Assembly (NCBI GenBank): GCA_024195585.1
Contig: SWBL01000076.1
Coordinates: 1-64,000, forward strand
From: Aureobasidium sp. EXF-3400
Taxonomy: Eukaryota; Ascomycota; Dothideomycetes; Dothideales; Saccotheciaceae
Reading direction: 5' to 3'
DNA length: 64,000 nucleotides
Positions 1 to 12,155 of the stretch are shown here, piece by piece. The stretch's first letter is position 1. Each line of letters opens with the position of its first letter. The translations under genes were made by a program, and so were the position numbers. The notes below the pieces were generated by a model. The model searched no databases and was not told where the DNA came from. It worked only from the letters and a program-made list of their open reading frames with translations.

Positions 1-539
1 GCTCGTCGCCAAGCCCGGTGAGGTCAAGCAGGTCAAGGTCCTCGGTGTCATGGCTCTGCTCGACGAGGGCGAGACTGACTGGAAGATCATCGTCATTGAT
101 GTCAACGACCCTCTCGCCCCCAAGCTCAACGACATTGAGGATGTCGAGAGACACCTTCCTGGTCTTCTCCGTGCCACCAACGAGTGGTTCCGCATCTACA
201 AGATCCCCGATGGCAAGCCTGAGAACCAGTTCGCCTTCAGCGGCGAGTGCAAGAACAAGAAGTACGCCATGGACGTTGTCAGAGAGTGCGCCGAGGCCTG
301 GGAGAAGCTCATCACTGGCAAGACCAACAAGGGTGACATTAACCTGTAAGTTTGGTGCCCAGAAGAGATACTACTCAACAACAGCTAACAAACTCTTTAG
401 CACCAACACCACTGTCTCGCACTCCAACGACCGCGCCGAGTCCAGCAAGCTCGACATCCCTCAGGGCGACAACAAGGCTCCTGCTCCTATTGACCCCAGC
501 ATTGACAAGTGGTTCTTCATCTCCGGTGCTGCCGTTTAA
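1..539 (+). CDS. IPP1: Inorganic pyrophosphatase, C-terminal part (5' truncated by window edge)
   Basis: Hydrolyses pyrophosphate to two phosphates in the cytosol, which pulls biosynthetic reactions forward. The window opens inside the gene; the first full codon is at base 2. The visible part contains the family I stretch [20 protein letters not shown] followed by [15 protein letters not shown] and the conserved [21 protein letters not shown] block. One intron lies at 346-400 (GTAAGT...TTTAG), giving exon 401-539 that ends in [10 protein letters not shown] and stop TAA at 537-539. The N-terminal half with most metal-binding aspartates is outside the window. The family assignment is secure from sequence; cytosolic location is known for the family. 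It converges with the mL53 gene downstream. Confidence 0.95.
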   Translation, partial: SSPSPVRSSRSRSSVSWLCSTRARLTGRSSSLMSTTLSPPSSTTLRMSRDTFLVFSVPPTSGSASTRSPMASLRTSSPSAASARTRSTPWTLSESAPRPGRSSSLARPTRVTLTCKFGAQKRYYSTTANKLFSTNTTVSHSNDRAESSKLDIPQGDNKAPAPIDPSIDKWFFISGAAV

Positions 540-798
540 ATGATGCAAGGCCACAAGATGGTTTAGATATACACATCTACAAGCAACGAAAAAGGAATTG
601 CACATATTTTGTTTCTCTTGGATATTCAGTCCAAGAAGGTCTTTTCAGATGGCGTGATATACACATGATTGGACATTGCCAAAGATGCAATGTCGAATGA
701 AATTGTCGAGCAACAGCATATAGCCGTGATAACCGTAACGCCTCGCTCCTCCCAATGCAAAGTGAAAATGAAAGTGAGAATGAACAAGATGAAGTAGA

Positions 799-1150
799 TC
801 AACCGGCCAGCTCTTCCTTTCTGCCGAGCATACGCGAGTGTCTGTCAACCTCAGTCATGATGTCCTTGATCTTCAACGTATCCAAGTCGAGATTCATCTC
901 TTTGCCGTCCTCTGTGGTTTCGTGTAAGCGTCTAGGATATGAGCAAGGGGTATGAGAAAGCGTTACTGAATTTGAGAGCCAAGAGAGCGGGCTTGTTGGC
1001 ATCGGCTTTGGATAGTTGCTTGATATCGATCTTCATGGTGGAGCGGGCATTGGGCGGAAGAAGGGCGAGGAAGTTGCGAGCCGTTTTGCCAGACTTGGGG
1101 TTGAAGGGAGAGAAAGCGGTCGAGACCGATGTCAGGAAGCGAGTGATCAT
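799..1150 (-). CDS. MRPL44: Mitochondrial large-subunit ribosomal protein mL53 (yeast Mrpl44 type)
   Basis: Small component of the mitochondrial 54S ribosomal subunit. Exon 1 is 1150-967 and exon 2 is 911-799, with an intron at 912-966 (GTAACG...CACAG). The spliced product is 98 residues, the usual length for this family. It begins MITRFLTSVSTAFSPFNP, includes SGKTARNFLALLPPNARS, and joins across the intron as LALKFKDGKEMNLDLDTL, which is the conserved core. The start was chosen at the ATG giving the MITRF beginning; a longer open frame upstream has no family support. The C-terminus is GRKEELAG. Identification is by recognition of the family pattern. Confidence 0.88.
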
Positions 1151-1367
1151 TTTGGCGGTATGCGCAATGCGACAGTATGGGTGTTTGCGGGGCCTGAGCG
1201 ATAGTTGATCTCGTCGCAACAAAAAAGCCGGAACGATATGAGAGGCAGGTCGGGATGGCGGCAGAAGCCGTGCAAGCAAGCAAACAGGCGGCGTGCGTGG
1301 GGTCGTGGCATGTTTGGCCAGCCGCTCGTAGCTTATAGCTCATCCTCGTCCACTTGAGCGTCGAGCC

Positions 1368-2734
1368 ATGACGAACCAGAGCGTCCTCGACACCTTGTCG
1401 CAACTGTCGGACAACATCAAAATCACTTTCCAACTCATCGGCCGCCTCTCCAAACTCTCCTTCCAACCAGGATCCACCCCGCTACAAGGAGACGGTGACG
1501 TCCGTATCGAGCTTGCCCACGACATCCGTGACGCCCTCAAACAGCACGACGACACGCTCGACACGCTTCGTCAGGAAATAGAAGACGTTGTGGAATTTGG
1601 CACATACTCTCAGCGTCGCCGTGACAGTCTCAAAGACAGAGAAAGAGCTCGTATTGCTGCCCAGCTAGCCCGCCTGGACGAGGACCTGAAGCAGTATGTT
1701 CACCTTTGGACTCCCTCTTCTATCGACTCTGTACTCATCAACTGTCTAGCGCTCGAAGCCAGTTCCGTGCCGCCCAGCTGTCGTCAAAACGTGCCTCAGA
1801 AACTGCTAAGCAGAAGGAACGCGAGATCCTCTTCGCTTCTTTACAACAACCTTTTGAGCCCGACTCAACCTCGTCCACTCCTGATCCTTTCGCTTCTCGC
1901 CGCCCTCAACCCAAGCAACTCACCCAGGACGAGTTACTCATCAACGCTTCGACCGACGTGACTTCTGCTCTTCGACGTACACATAATCTGCTCACTTCGG
2001 AGCTTTCTCGTTCGCGCTTTGCACAAGAGACTCTCGACCAGTCCACAGCAGCCCTCGCTGATCTAGGTGAGCGTTACACCGATCTTGATTCTCTTCTCAA
2101 CAACAGTAAAAACCTCCTTGGAACCCTTGTGAGAAGTCAAAAAAGTGACACTTGGTATCTTGAAACTGCCTTTTACATCCTCGTCACTACCATTTGTTGG
2201 CTGGTCTTCAGAAGACTAATCTACGGTCCCGCTTGGTGGTTCGTCTGGCTACCTTTCAAGTTCTTCCTGCTCAAGCCAGTCTATCTTCTCTTCGCCGTTT
2301 TCGGCATTACCGGTGGGTCTTCAACTACTGCCGCAGTCTCCTCTGTGTCGTCAAGTGTTTCCACACCACCAACCGTACGTATTCAACCCAGCGCCTCAGG
2401 TGATCGACCTACGTTCCGCAGAGGTATGGATCAACGCCCAGCAAACGTCGTGCCAGTTGGAGGCGGTGGTGCGAAGGCTGGCTATGATGGCCGGCCTAGG
2501 GATCCAAGTCCCGATGGCAGCATGTCGCAAAAAATTGGTCAGATGGCAGAAGCCAGTCGTGAGCAGGCAGTGCCTCAGAAAGAGGAGCCACAACAGCCGA
2601 ACCAACCTCAGAGAAGAGGAGATGGAACAATCCTACAAGAAAGAGGCGATATCCCTCGCAATCCCAAGAAGAAAATGTGGGAAGAAGACGTCGAAGCAGC
2701 CAAACATCAGATGAGGAAAAGAGATGAGCTCTAG
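1368..2734 (+). CDS. SEC20: Sec20-type Qb-SNARE (Golgi-to-ER retrograde fusion)
   Basis: SNARE of the ER membrane that works with Ufe1, Use1 and Sec22 and the Dsl1 tether to fuse COPI vesicles (family knowledge). Exons are 1368-1693 and 1750-2734; the intron is GTATGT...CTAG. The 436-residue product has an N-terminal coiled-coil region, a SNARE-like heptad stretch around residues 190-255 (LLTSELSRSRFAQETLDQST, then DLDSLLNNSKNLLGTLVRSQ), and a transmembrane segment after DTWYLETAFYILVTTICWLV. About 150 polar, low-complexity residues follow, which would lie in the ER lumen. The chain ends in KRDEL, an HDEL-like ER retrieval signal, as yeast Sec20 also ends in a retrieval tetrapeptide. It is divergent from mL53, with 217 bp between the starts. 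Confidence 0.9.
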
Positions 2735-4171
2735 AATCCTTTGATATGAAGCACTTAGCTTGCAAAATCCATGATTTATTTCTACGAACATCGAAATAGT
2801 GCATTGGCTGTTTGAAGAGACTGCCTTCGATGGATTGATTTCTATCCAAGTTGCTCACGACAGACCCTTCTGGGTATCTCATATGATCGCGCATTGGTGA
2901 ACATAGCTGCTGAAGATTATCAGACAAGGCATCCTGAGAGCACCTCAAGGTTCTCCTGAACGCTTTGCTGCGTATTATCATACCGGATTACGAAAAACAC
3001 TTGCTCCTCGGATGTGTCACACTAGTATCGAGTGTTGAATCAATCAGAGCCGAAATCACCACTGAGATCAGAATTGAGAGCTTGAGTTTCCCAATTGAGA
3101 GTCGTTGTTGACGAAATGTGGATGCTTTCTGACAGTCGAGTCATGTCTATGGAGATAGTAGCGGAGATAGATTTCCATGAGATGAGTTGATCGATCCATG
3201 TTTTGCACGCTGTAGTAGCTATGCCAGTCCTTGCACTGGTGGGGAAGTCAGTATTTTCTATAGTGCACTCGAGTATGCTGAGATTCAGGAGGTGTGTTTT
3301 GGATGCTGGCTGGTTGTCGCAGTGTGCTCTTTTGGGGCGAACCAAAAGGCTTAATTAGACCCTGAACGTTGCATGTGACAGTGACAGCATTGTCCAGTGT
3401 GTTTGCTTTTGAGTTTGCGTGCGCGGCTCTGACCTGAATTTCAGAAGCAGGGCCTCGTAAAGCGATGGGCACGGGTGACGATTCACGAAGTTTGACAAAG
3501 CGACCGAATATCATTGAGGCTGTATTAAACCGCCAAGGGAACAGCGACATTCTTCGAGTTGTCTATGGGCTGTGCCAGAAGGATGGTTTGGGATGCGAGA
3601 TGTTATTACACACGATTTGCAGGCTCGACGAACGGGAAGCGTGTCGGATCCAAACGGCGCAAAAAGCAGTACCGGCTCTCATTGGCCAGGATTTTGCTTA
3701 TCTCTGGACACTCGACCTGCTATCTCTGGGCCTCTGGAGAGCGAGTACGCTATGCCTGGAGTGGCTTTAGGCCCCATCTATTTGGTAATCTGTTACATAA
3801 AATAACGTAGAGGTAGGAGAGGGTGCAGCGGTGCAATTGTCTCAACCTTTCACCCGGTCATTGGCATATCAAATGACTGTCGCCGCTTTCCATCATCTTA
3901 TCCTGCTCGCAATGCTCTGTGGCTCGTCCGATTCTGCTGCCTGATTGATTGTTCATACCATCTCCCCGACCCTTTACCACCCATCCAATTTCCAGCCGCT
4001 TGAATCATTCAGCATATAGGCCTATCTCGCGATAAGCCCTCTACTATAATAGCCATTATCGAACTCGTGCCCCGCGGCCTCTCGCGCATTACCTATCAGT
4101 CCCCCACTGTCAATTGATTGTCCGAGTTCGGGACTCCGGGCTGCTTCAACAAAGTACGATAGTGATACATC
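2735..4171. other. Intergenic stretch between SEC20 and the Zn2Cys6 regulator
   Basis: 1.4 kb with only short, unconvincing open frames of about 100 codons on either strand and no family I recognise. It must hold the 3' end of SEC20 and the promoter and leader of the regulator at 4172. The last 300 bp are rich in C and T, as in many fungal leaders. Confidence 0.5.
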
Positions 4172-6315
4172 ATGGCCGCTGCTGTAGCTATACAACCTCT
4201 GGCCCCTCGCTCTGGCCCGATGGCTTTCAACCAACAACAACCCAGGTCTAGTAAGGTCGCCTTCATTACATGACCACGTGCCATTCACTAAATGATCATT
4301 GCCCTATAGTCACCAGCTCGCGTGGTCGAAGAGAAAGACCCTGTATGTATATATCTATGTTGCTCCCGCGCCAAGCTTCTAGACTAACTATTGCCAAAGG
4401 TGACGGTTGCCGTAGACGTAAGAGCAAGTGTGTACTACAAGACTCATTACCTTGCGTTCTGTGTGAATTCCACAAGCAAGACTGCACATTCGTCGAGGCT
4501 GCTCAACCACGCAAGCGAAAGGTTGACGACTCTGCTGCGAACAAGGATACACCAAACGCCAAACGGTATGGGTCGCGTGCTTATATCAAATGCTTGTCTC
4601 GTGCTAAATCATGACAGCCCAAAAGACTCCAAGAGTCCTGGTCAAACACCTCCTCCACAACAACGTCCTGTTGCCCCTGTGATTCGCCTGGAGAAGCCAC
4701 AGCATGCCCCTCAGCCCGTAAGGGGCGTGGTTCTGGGAGACACTCTGAGCTTACAAAGAGAACAACACTGCAGACTCATTGGACGTACCTCGGCTTTGGA
4801 CATTTCTCTTCTTGGATTCTCGGACTTTGGTAGTCGTCACGAGACAAACACTGGCTTCGGCAAGATTAGAAGGGTAGCGAACAGTGACTTCTTCAGCATG
4901 CATACCGATGCCGCATTCTCAACGTACGAAGATGAGCTACAAACACTAGTTGCAGTCGAACAGACTGTGGCACCCTATGGTCCTTCGCTCATCGACCTGT
5001 ATTTCCGCAACGTACATCCCAGCTTTCCCATCCTTCAAAAGCATACTTTCATGGACCGACATCGATGTGGAGACCGTCAATTCCACTCTGGTTTGCTGGC
5101 TGGAATGTACCTTCTGGCTCTTCGTTGGTGGCACCGGGACCCCGTGCTCTCTCAGCATCCCAAACCTTCAGTGTACCGTCTCGAAGAACTCGCAGCTCGA
5201 TCGCTCAGCATGGCAATGCAGCACCCTAAGTTATCTGCCCTCCAAGCTGGTCTGTTGCTGTTGCAAAGGCGACAATCTACCGACTGGGGCCTAACTGTAC
5301 AACTAGTTGCCCTGGCACAAGATCTCGGTCTGCACATTGACTGCACAAACTGGGATATTCCGATCTGGGAACGGCGATTGCGCAAAAGATTGGCATGGGC
5401 GTTGTACATGCAGGACAAGTGGACCGCTCTGGTGCATGGGCGGCCATCTCATATTCAAGCTGCAGACTGGGCAGTTTCTACTCTTACCCTGGATGACTTC
5501 AATGAGGAGTTTGAGAATGCCGACCAACAGGTAGTCGTAGATGAGGAGAGCGAGGAAGAAGAGAAGAGCAGAGTTATCTTCATCCAGATGATCGAGTTGA
5601 CGAGTATCATGGCCGAGGTTATTGATGTCTTCTACACTCAAAGGGCCAACGCAGAGTTTGAAAGGGGTGGTCGCAATGCTACACGATTGATTCTAGAGCG
5701 TGCAAAGCCAGTCCAACTCAAGCTCAAGGAGTGGTTCTCTAAGTTGCCTGCGGTTGCAAGAATGGATGCCTACACTCCAGGAAAGCTATCCTCAAACGGT
5801 AAGCGACAGGAAATTATGAGACCTGGTGCCACGTGCTCATACATGAAACAGGATACCTGCATCTTGCATACTTCGCAACCGAGATTTCGATTCACAGACG
5901 CATTGTGCAGTCGCTGCAGCCCTCGTCGACCGATCCATATGTCTTGTACATCTGTCGATCAGCAGCGAAGACGAGATTGATCTCGGCCATGGACTTTGTC
6001 AACCGTCTCAAGCCCGAACACCTCGACTCGTTCTGGTACTTTGCGTCGGCAACCAACTTTGCCCTGATCAACACATTTGGCAACCTACTCCGAGCGACAG
6101 CGCCAGGTGAGGAAGAGGCAGGATTTTATTCATGTCGTCTTAAGGAATACAGATGGGCGTTGGGTGCCAGCTGCAGAAGGGCAGAGTGGCTGGAAGGCGC
6201 TGTTAGGATGCTTGATGCAACAGACAACTTGGTGGATGGTCTTGGGCATCGGCAACAAAACGTTCAGCATACGATCAACGAGGAAATGGAAGGGGATGGA
6301 GAAGGAGAGTACTGA
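4172..6315 (+). CDS. Zn2Cys6 fungal transcription factor with fungal_trans domain
   Basis: Sequence-specific nuclear regulator. Five exons: 4172-4250, 4310-4342, 4400-4565, 4618-5798 and 5852-6315, giving 640 residues. Splicing of the 33-bp exon 2 to exon 3 rebuilds the zinc cluster: RERPCDGCRRRKSKC, then CVLCEFHKQDC, so all six cysteines are present (C-x2-C-x6-C...C-x2-C-x6-C), followed by a basic PRKRK. The middle domain runs from LIDLYFRNVHPSFPILQKH through RKRLAWALYMQDKWTALVHG and matches the fungal_trans fold. An acidic tract (EESEEEEKS) lies near residue 395. The cluster resembles the TamA/Dal81 group of nitrogen regulators, but I would not assign the name. The ATG was chosen because it gives MAAAVAIQPLAPRSG and an in-phase first intron. 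Confidence 0.9.
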
Positions 6316-6627
6316 TGTGAGATGCTGGTAGGATGGAGGCTTTGATGAATTTTTGCAACATTTTACGATACCCATTTGATGATTGGCAGAGGCTAGAGGG
6401 AGGACAAGATAGAGAAACAAGCAGGCATAGACAATGAGGACAATGACGAGAACATGTTCCAAACTCGGATAAGTTTGAGGAAGGTGCTAGTGAGCGACGA
6501 CCTTGATGGATTGGCTCGAAATGGCACAGAGTGGCTTGGCGTGCCGCAACGCGTCATGTCGCGGTACACCGAGAAGCTGCGACGAAGTGCAATTGTCGTC
6601 GAACCAAGATGCGCCAGATGGAGGATA
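6316..6627. other. Intergenic / leader between the regulator and RTC4
   Basis: Same-strand spacer. It holds the 3' end of the Zn2Cys6 gene and the likely leader of RTC4. An in-frame upstream ATG at 6454 could extend the Rtc4 protein. No other feature was seen. Confidence 0.4.
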
Positions 6628-8112
6628 ATGGTCGGTCTCAATAAGAATGCACCGCCGTTGTTACGGACTGTTGGCGGGAAACCGCATGCCACCGCAGAGG
6701 ACCATGACCAGGAGCATGACCAGCGTGCACCGGACTCGAGCGACGATGACAATGACAGCGACAACGACACGTCAGGTCTCGGGACACTGCCTTCGAGGAA
6801 ACCGACCCGTCTGCGTGTACCAGGAACCAGTCGAAACACAAACAAGCCTGTTGTTCCCGCGAAAAGAGAGGCTGAGTCAGAAGACGAGCTGGACAACCCC
6901 ATCTTTTCTCAACCATCATCATTATCCCAGTCGAAACGACCCTTGAAGACCTTTGGCAAGAAGTTTACAGCCAGAAACAAGCTTGCACGCCAGCAAGAGA
7001 AGACAGGTTGCCCACAGCTGTCCCCCTTCATCTGCTACTGGTCTGACCTTTACTAGCCACTTCCTTCCAACCTCCTACAGTACACCCTAAACCTGAACCT
7101 CCCAAGAAGAAGGCTGGCTTCCGATCTCTACCAGCCCCCGAACCTTCATCATCTCAAGCAGAATCCCCATCAGTAGCCTCCGCTCCCACTTTCCGCCATC
7201 ACGCAAATGCTGCTGCTGTAGACAGCACCGACATCTCTGCCCAATCTCAGCCTATAGCCCTCGAGTCGTCACAACTCTCCCCGCCACCTTCATCTCCCAT
7301 CAGCAGTATATGCGATTTTGATCTTGAACAGACGGATAAGAGCCCTCGTTGTCCCATATGTGGTGAGAAGATCGAACAAGATTTCTGGGACAAGTTCCAA
7401 GACGAAATATGCCACAGACGTATGAACCTACGCCTTCAAGAAAGGTTCTGTCAGGCACACAAAGCTCGTACTGCAGACGATGTTTGGCAAGATAGAGGAT
7501 ATCCTAGCATCAACTGGTCCAATCTACAATCTCGGCTGCGCGCCCATCATGCCCATATTCACGCCATTCTCGACGGAAATTACGAGACTCCCTACTACAA
7601 GCAGCATGCAAAATTGGTCTCCCAGAGCAAAGGTCGCTCCGCCGGATCAGCTGCAGCGTCAGGACGTTTCACTGGCTTACGCGCCGGCTATTACGGGACT
7701 AAAGGCGAGAAGATCATGTAAGTATCGATACACATCAACATCCGCTCACCCATATCTGACTTATGCTAGGGCTGAGAACATTGTTCAAACCTTTTCGGAC
7801 AAACTCCGTTCTCTGTCCAAGACAGAGCCACTCATGGCTTCTAGTGGTGCATCTGGCGGCGTCTCAGGCTACGTACATGCCATTTTGGTACCAGAGATGG
7901 CTCTCGGACTCATCATGGAGGACATGGATTGCGACAGAGAACAAGCCAGAGTCGTCCTAGCCGACAGTGCAGACATAGGCGAGATGTTCAACGCAGAGGA
8001 GGACGAAAAGGTTCAGCGTGTCGAGGTTGACCTGCTGGACACTAGTGGCGTCAACGATGACGATGAGGTTGTCCACACGCAGAAACCTCGAACAGGATTC
8101 AGATTGGCTTAG
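6628..8112 (+). CDS. RTC4: Rtc4-domain protein (restriction of telomere capping 4 family)
   Basis: Three exons, 6628-7006, 7057-7717 and 7770-8112, for 460 residues. The first half is polar and disordered, with an acidic run (SSDDDNDSDNDTSG) and basic patches. The C-terminal half is the Rtc4 domain: SPRCPICGEKIEQDFWDKF, then RLQERFCQAHKARTADDVW and a second block with GGVSGYVHAILVPEMALGLI and IMEDMDCDREQARVVLADS. In yeast the protein is linked genetically to telomere capping; its biochemical role is not known. The first intron has a weak donor (GTTGCC) but a good CTGAC branch site, and phase is kept. An in-frame ATG at 6454 would add 58 residues; I prefer 6628 because the product then begins MVGLNKNAPPLLRTVGG, like a normal start of this family. 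Confidence 0.8.
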
Positions 8113-8553
8113 AAGTGGATCTTGCCTGAACTGTGCAGGCAATTGAGCATTCTCTGTTTGACATGGCTCACATGTGCTCCACCTTCTCTTTCATACAGCA
8201 TACTACAGCACGACATTACGACCGACACCTTCTTGAATGGGGGGAAAATATGCATAGCGGCGTTTCTTGTACATACCATATGAACATATGCTTGTTACAC
8301 TTCCACCTGTTCAGCCTTTGAGACAGTCTTCTGATCCCTCGGCTCTCTCTGGAGATCAATCCTAATCTGGACTCCATTGTGCATTTCTGTAGTTCACATA
8401 TCGCCCTGCGATGTGTTCGAGAGATTGAAGTTTGTAATCGCTCTCCTTCAGCAGGACATATCACTCAGGGACGGTGTGAACAATATGACTTTCAACGAAT
8501 ATAATCATTTTGTGCATATTACTTGAGCCTACTACAGCAAAGCTAAACAACAT
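8113..8553. other. Convergent 3' region of RTC4 and VAS1
   Basis: Tail-to-tail spacer holding both 3' untranslated regions. No coding signal was recognised. Confidence 0.5.
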
Positions 8554-11500
8554 CTAGTTACCGAGCTTGAGCTTCTCGAACTGAGCAATACTCTCCTCGT
8601 AGTTCTTCTGCTCGGCCATCAAGTCCTGCAGCTTGGTCTTCTCGGCCTCAAGGACAGAGTGCGAAACCTTATCGGCGAAACCTTCAGCGTCGAGGATCTT
8701 GCGCTGCTTGGTGGCGCCGTCGGCAGCCTTCTTGAGCTTCTGCTGGGCACGGGTGATCTCGGCGTCAATGTCGACACGGCCGGCGACCTCGAGGAAGACG
8801 GCGACAGATGAAGAGACGGCGAAGACAGCGCAACCAGTGGGGGTGGCATCGTTGGGACCGATGATGCTGAGGTTGGTGAGGGCCTTGCCGGAGAGGGACT
8901 TGATGGAAGCCTGCTCGTCGGCGGCGGTCTTGTAGGTCTTCTCGTCGTAGCACTGAACAATAGCCTTTGCGTCCTCCTTGATCAGGTACTCGGACATCAA
9001 TGATCTGACACCCTTGGATGCTCCAAGGATGACCTCGTAGGCGGCCTCGCTCTCAAAGTCCTCAAGCGAGGCATCGTACTCGGGGTATGCGGCAACAACG
9101 ATACTCTTGGTCTTGTCTCCAGAGCGACGGGGCAGACGCTGCCACAGCTCTTCACTCAAGAAGGGCATGAAGGGGTGGATCATGCAGAGAGCGCCCTCAA
9201 GGACGGTGTAGAGGGTGTCGACGGCGCTGCGCTTCTCCTCCTCGGTACCGTCACGGATGATGGCCTTGCTGTTCTCGATGTAGACATCGCACAGGTTTTC
9301 GTACCAGTACTGGTAAGCGAGCGAGGTCGAACGCGAGAACTCACGAGCGGCAAGAGCCTCGTTGACCTCCTTGGCAGCAGTGGTGAACTTGTGCAGAATC
9401 CAACGCTCGGGCAATGACTCCTTGCCGGTCTTGCCACCCTTCGCTTGAGGAACGAAGCCCTCGGGCAGGTTGCCAAGAACGTACTTGGTAGCCTGGTAGA
9501 TCTTGTTACAGAAGCGGCGGTAACCTGCCATGACCTTGACGTCGAAAGCAATGTCACCACCACCAGTAGTGTATTGAATGAGTGAGAAGCGGAGAGCATC
9601 GGCACCGCACTCGGGGATACCTTGAGGGAACGAGTCCTTCTGGTACTTGGTGGCATTCTTGACCTCCTTGGGGTCGAGGTTACCTTGGAGCAACTTGTCG
9701 TGGAGCTCCTGGAGAGTGATACCCTCCATGATGTCGACGGGATCGATGACGTTTCCAAGAGACTTGGACATCTTTCTACCTTCCGAATCACGGATGAGCG
9801 AGTGGCAGTAGACCTCGGTGAAGGGGACCTTGCCGGTAAGCTTGAGACCGAACATGATCATTCTTGCAACCCAGAAGAACAAGATGTCCCACCCAGTCTC
9901 CAGGACAGATGTAGGGTAGAGCTTCTCGAAGTCAGGGGTCTTGTTGGGCCAACCCAGAGTCGAGAAAGGCCAGAGACCAGATGAGAACCAGGTGTCGAGA
10001 CAGTCGGGATCGCGGACCAGTTCATACTTCTTGCCGGGGAACCTCTTCTCGGCCTTCTGTTTGGCCTCCTCCTCGGTTCTGCCAACAACCCAGAAATCGT
10101 CTGTGCTTTCATCGTTCTCCTGGCCTTCAAGCTTGACGAAGTAAGCAGGAATTTGATGACCCCACCAAAGCTGACGTGACAAGCACCAGTCGTTGATGTT
10201 GCGCATCCAGTGATAGTAGTTGCGCTCAGCGCCTTCGGGGCGGATCTTGATTTCACCATTCTTGACAACGTCAATACTAGCATCAGCGAGCTCACGCATG
10301 CGCATCCACCACTGAGGCTTCATCAGGGGCTCGATGACATCCTTTGACTTGGAACAAAGAGGGACCTTCATGGGGTTGTCCTCCTTCTTGACGAAAAGAC
10401 CAAGCTTGGTGAGCTCCTCAACGACAGCGTAACGAGTGTCGAAGCGCTTCTGTCCTTCGAATTGTCCAGCGTTGCTGTTCATGGTACCATCGTCATTCAA
10501 GACGGTGATGAACTCGAGCTTGTGCTTGGTACCGAGGTTAAAATCGTTAGGGTCGTGAGCAGGAGTGATCTTGACGGCACCAGTACCGAACTCGGGGTCG
10601 ACGTATTCATCGGTGAAAATGGGAAGAAGACGGTCGACGAAGGGATGCTTTGCCTTCTTGCCGACCAAGTGCTTGTAGCGTTCGTCTGAAGGGTGAACAG
10701 CAATACCAGTATCACCAAGCATGGTCTCAGGACGTGTAGTAGCGACCTCGATCATCTCGTCGGTGCCCTCAATAGCGTACTTGAAGTGAGTGATGACACC
10801 GAATTCGACCTTGCGCTCGTAGCCAGGAACATCCAGCAGAGTGCGACCTGTAAGCTCTTTGTTGTCAACCTCGAGGTTAGACAGAGCAGTGTTCAACTGT
10901 GTGCACCAATTAATGAGCTTTCCTGAACGATAGATGTAGCCCTCCTCGTGCATTCTGACGAAAGTTTCGGTGACAGCAGCTGACAGATTGGCGTCCATGG
11001 TGAAGGCTTCACGAGTCCAGTCGAATGAGCCACCCATTCTCTTGAGAACGTTGTTGATCTTCTTGTGGTACTCCTCTTTCCACTCCCAGACAGTGTCAAC
11101 GAACTTCTCGCGGCCCAAATCGTGGCGAGTCTTCTGTTGCTTGCGCCAGAGCATCTTCTCGACAACGCTTTGAGTTGAGATACCGGCGTGATCACAACCA
11201 GGCAGGAATAGTGTGGTGTATCCTCTCATTCTGTTCCAGCGAATCAAAGTGTCCTGGAGAGATGTAGCAAGAGCGTGACCGCAGTGCAGAGCACCGGTAA
11301 CGTTTGGTGGGGGTTCAGAGATAACAAAGTATCCACGAGGCTTGACATTTCCATCGGGTCCAAACTCGGGCTCGTGGAAGCCTTCCTTCTCCCACCAGTC
11401 GTACCATGCTGATTCGACGACGGAGGGAATGTAGGCCTTGTGGTATTCGTCGTCCAAAGGCTTGAGGACTGACTTTGTCAGTACTTGCTCTCCCTCGCCT

Positions 11501-12155
11501 CAAATAAAGTGTCTTCTTACTCTTCTTCTCTCCCTTGGGTGTCTCTTCGACATACTTGGGCAGAGCCTCCTCCTTCACCTTGGGCTTCTTCTCTTTGGGC
11601 TTTCCAGCTGGAGCAGCAGCAGATTGCTTTGCCTGCTTCTCGGCGAACTTGCGTGCCTTCTCAGCCTTGGCTCTTTCCTTCGCAACTGCTTTGTGTCAGA
11701 TGCCCGGTCTTCCTGATCTCTTGATGTGACTGCGTACGCTCTTTCTCGGTCTTCTGCTTCTTGGGTGCCTCGGCGTCACCGCCGTCTTGACCGGGGGCAT
11801 TCTGGCCTTGGGGGTCCTTCTGGGCGGATGAGAGGAGGGCCTCAGTGGTCTCGGCCGAGGGAGCTGGAGGCTGACCACTCACGGGTCCGGTCTTCTCGCC
11901 CGCTGTTGGTGTCTGTCAGCGAGTAGACTCCAATGAACGGCCAGGAAAAAGAAGAGCTCACGAATGTTGTGCGATGCTGCATTGAGAGCCATCTTTGCGA
12001 AACCTCTTGTGCGATGTAGGAATACAGGCCGTACGACCGAAGCGCTCCTGTATAGCGCTCTCGAAAGTATCTTGATGGTCTGGGTAGAGAGTGGTGCAAT
12101 TGCGGGCCAAAAATGCTTGACTCACCAAAAGTGAAGAGCATCGCGGAGTTAGCAT
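8554..12155 (-). CDS. VAS1: Valyl-tRNA synthetase, with an alternative first exon for mitochondrial targeting
   Basis: Class I synthetase that charges tRNA-Val. Exons on the minus strand are 12155-12126, 12079-11962, 11902-11738, 11685-11521 and 11468-8554. Starting at 12155 gives 1130 residues; starting at the internal ATG at 11992 (MALNAASHN) gives 1091. The HIGH-type motif is in [15 protein letters not shown] and the KMSKS loop in [14 protein letters not shown]. The C-terminal region carries the usual coiled-coil arm ending [10 protein letters not shown] lysine-rich, charged N-terminal extension ([19 protein letters not shown]) is typical of eukaryotic cytosolic forms. The 39 residues before the internal Met are rich in Arg and Ser and lack acidic residues. 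This matches yeast VAS1, where two starts make mitochondrial and cytosolic enzyme. No separate mitochondrial gene is visible here. Confidence 0.95.

Noticed and set aside
3248..3805. Overlapping short open frames of about 80-100 codons upstream of the Zn2Cys6 gene
   Set aside because: They occur on both strands, have no splice logic, no conserved motif and no good start context.
10462..10926. Plus-strand open frames within VAS1
   Set aside because: Shadow frames of the conserved synthetase.
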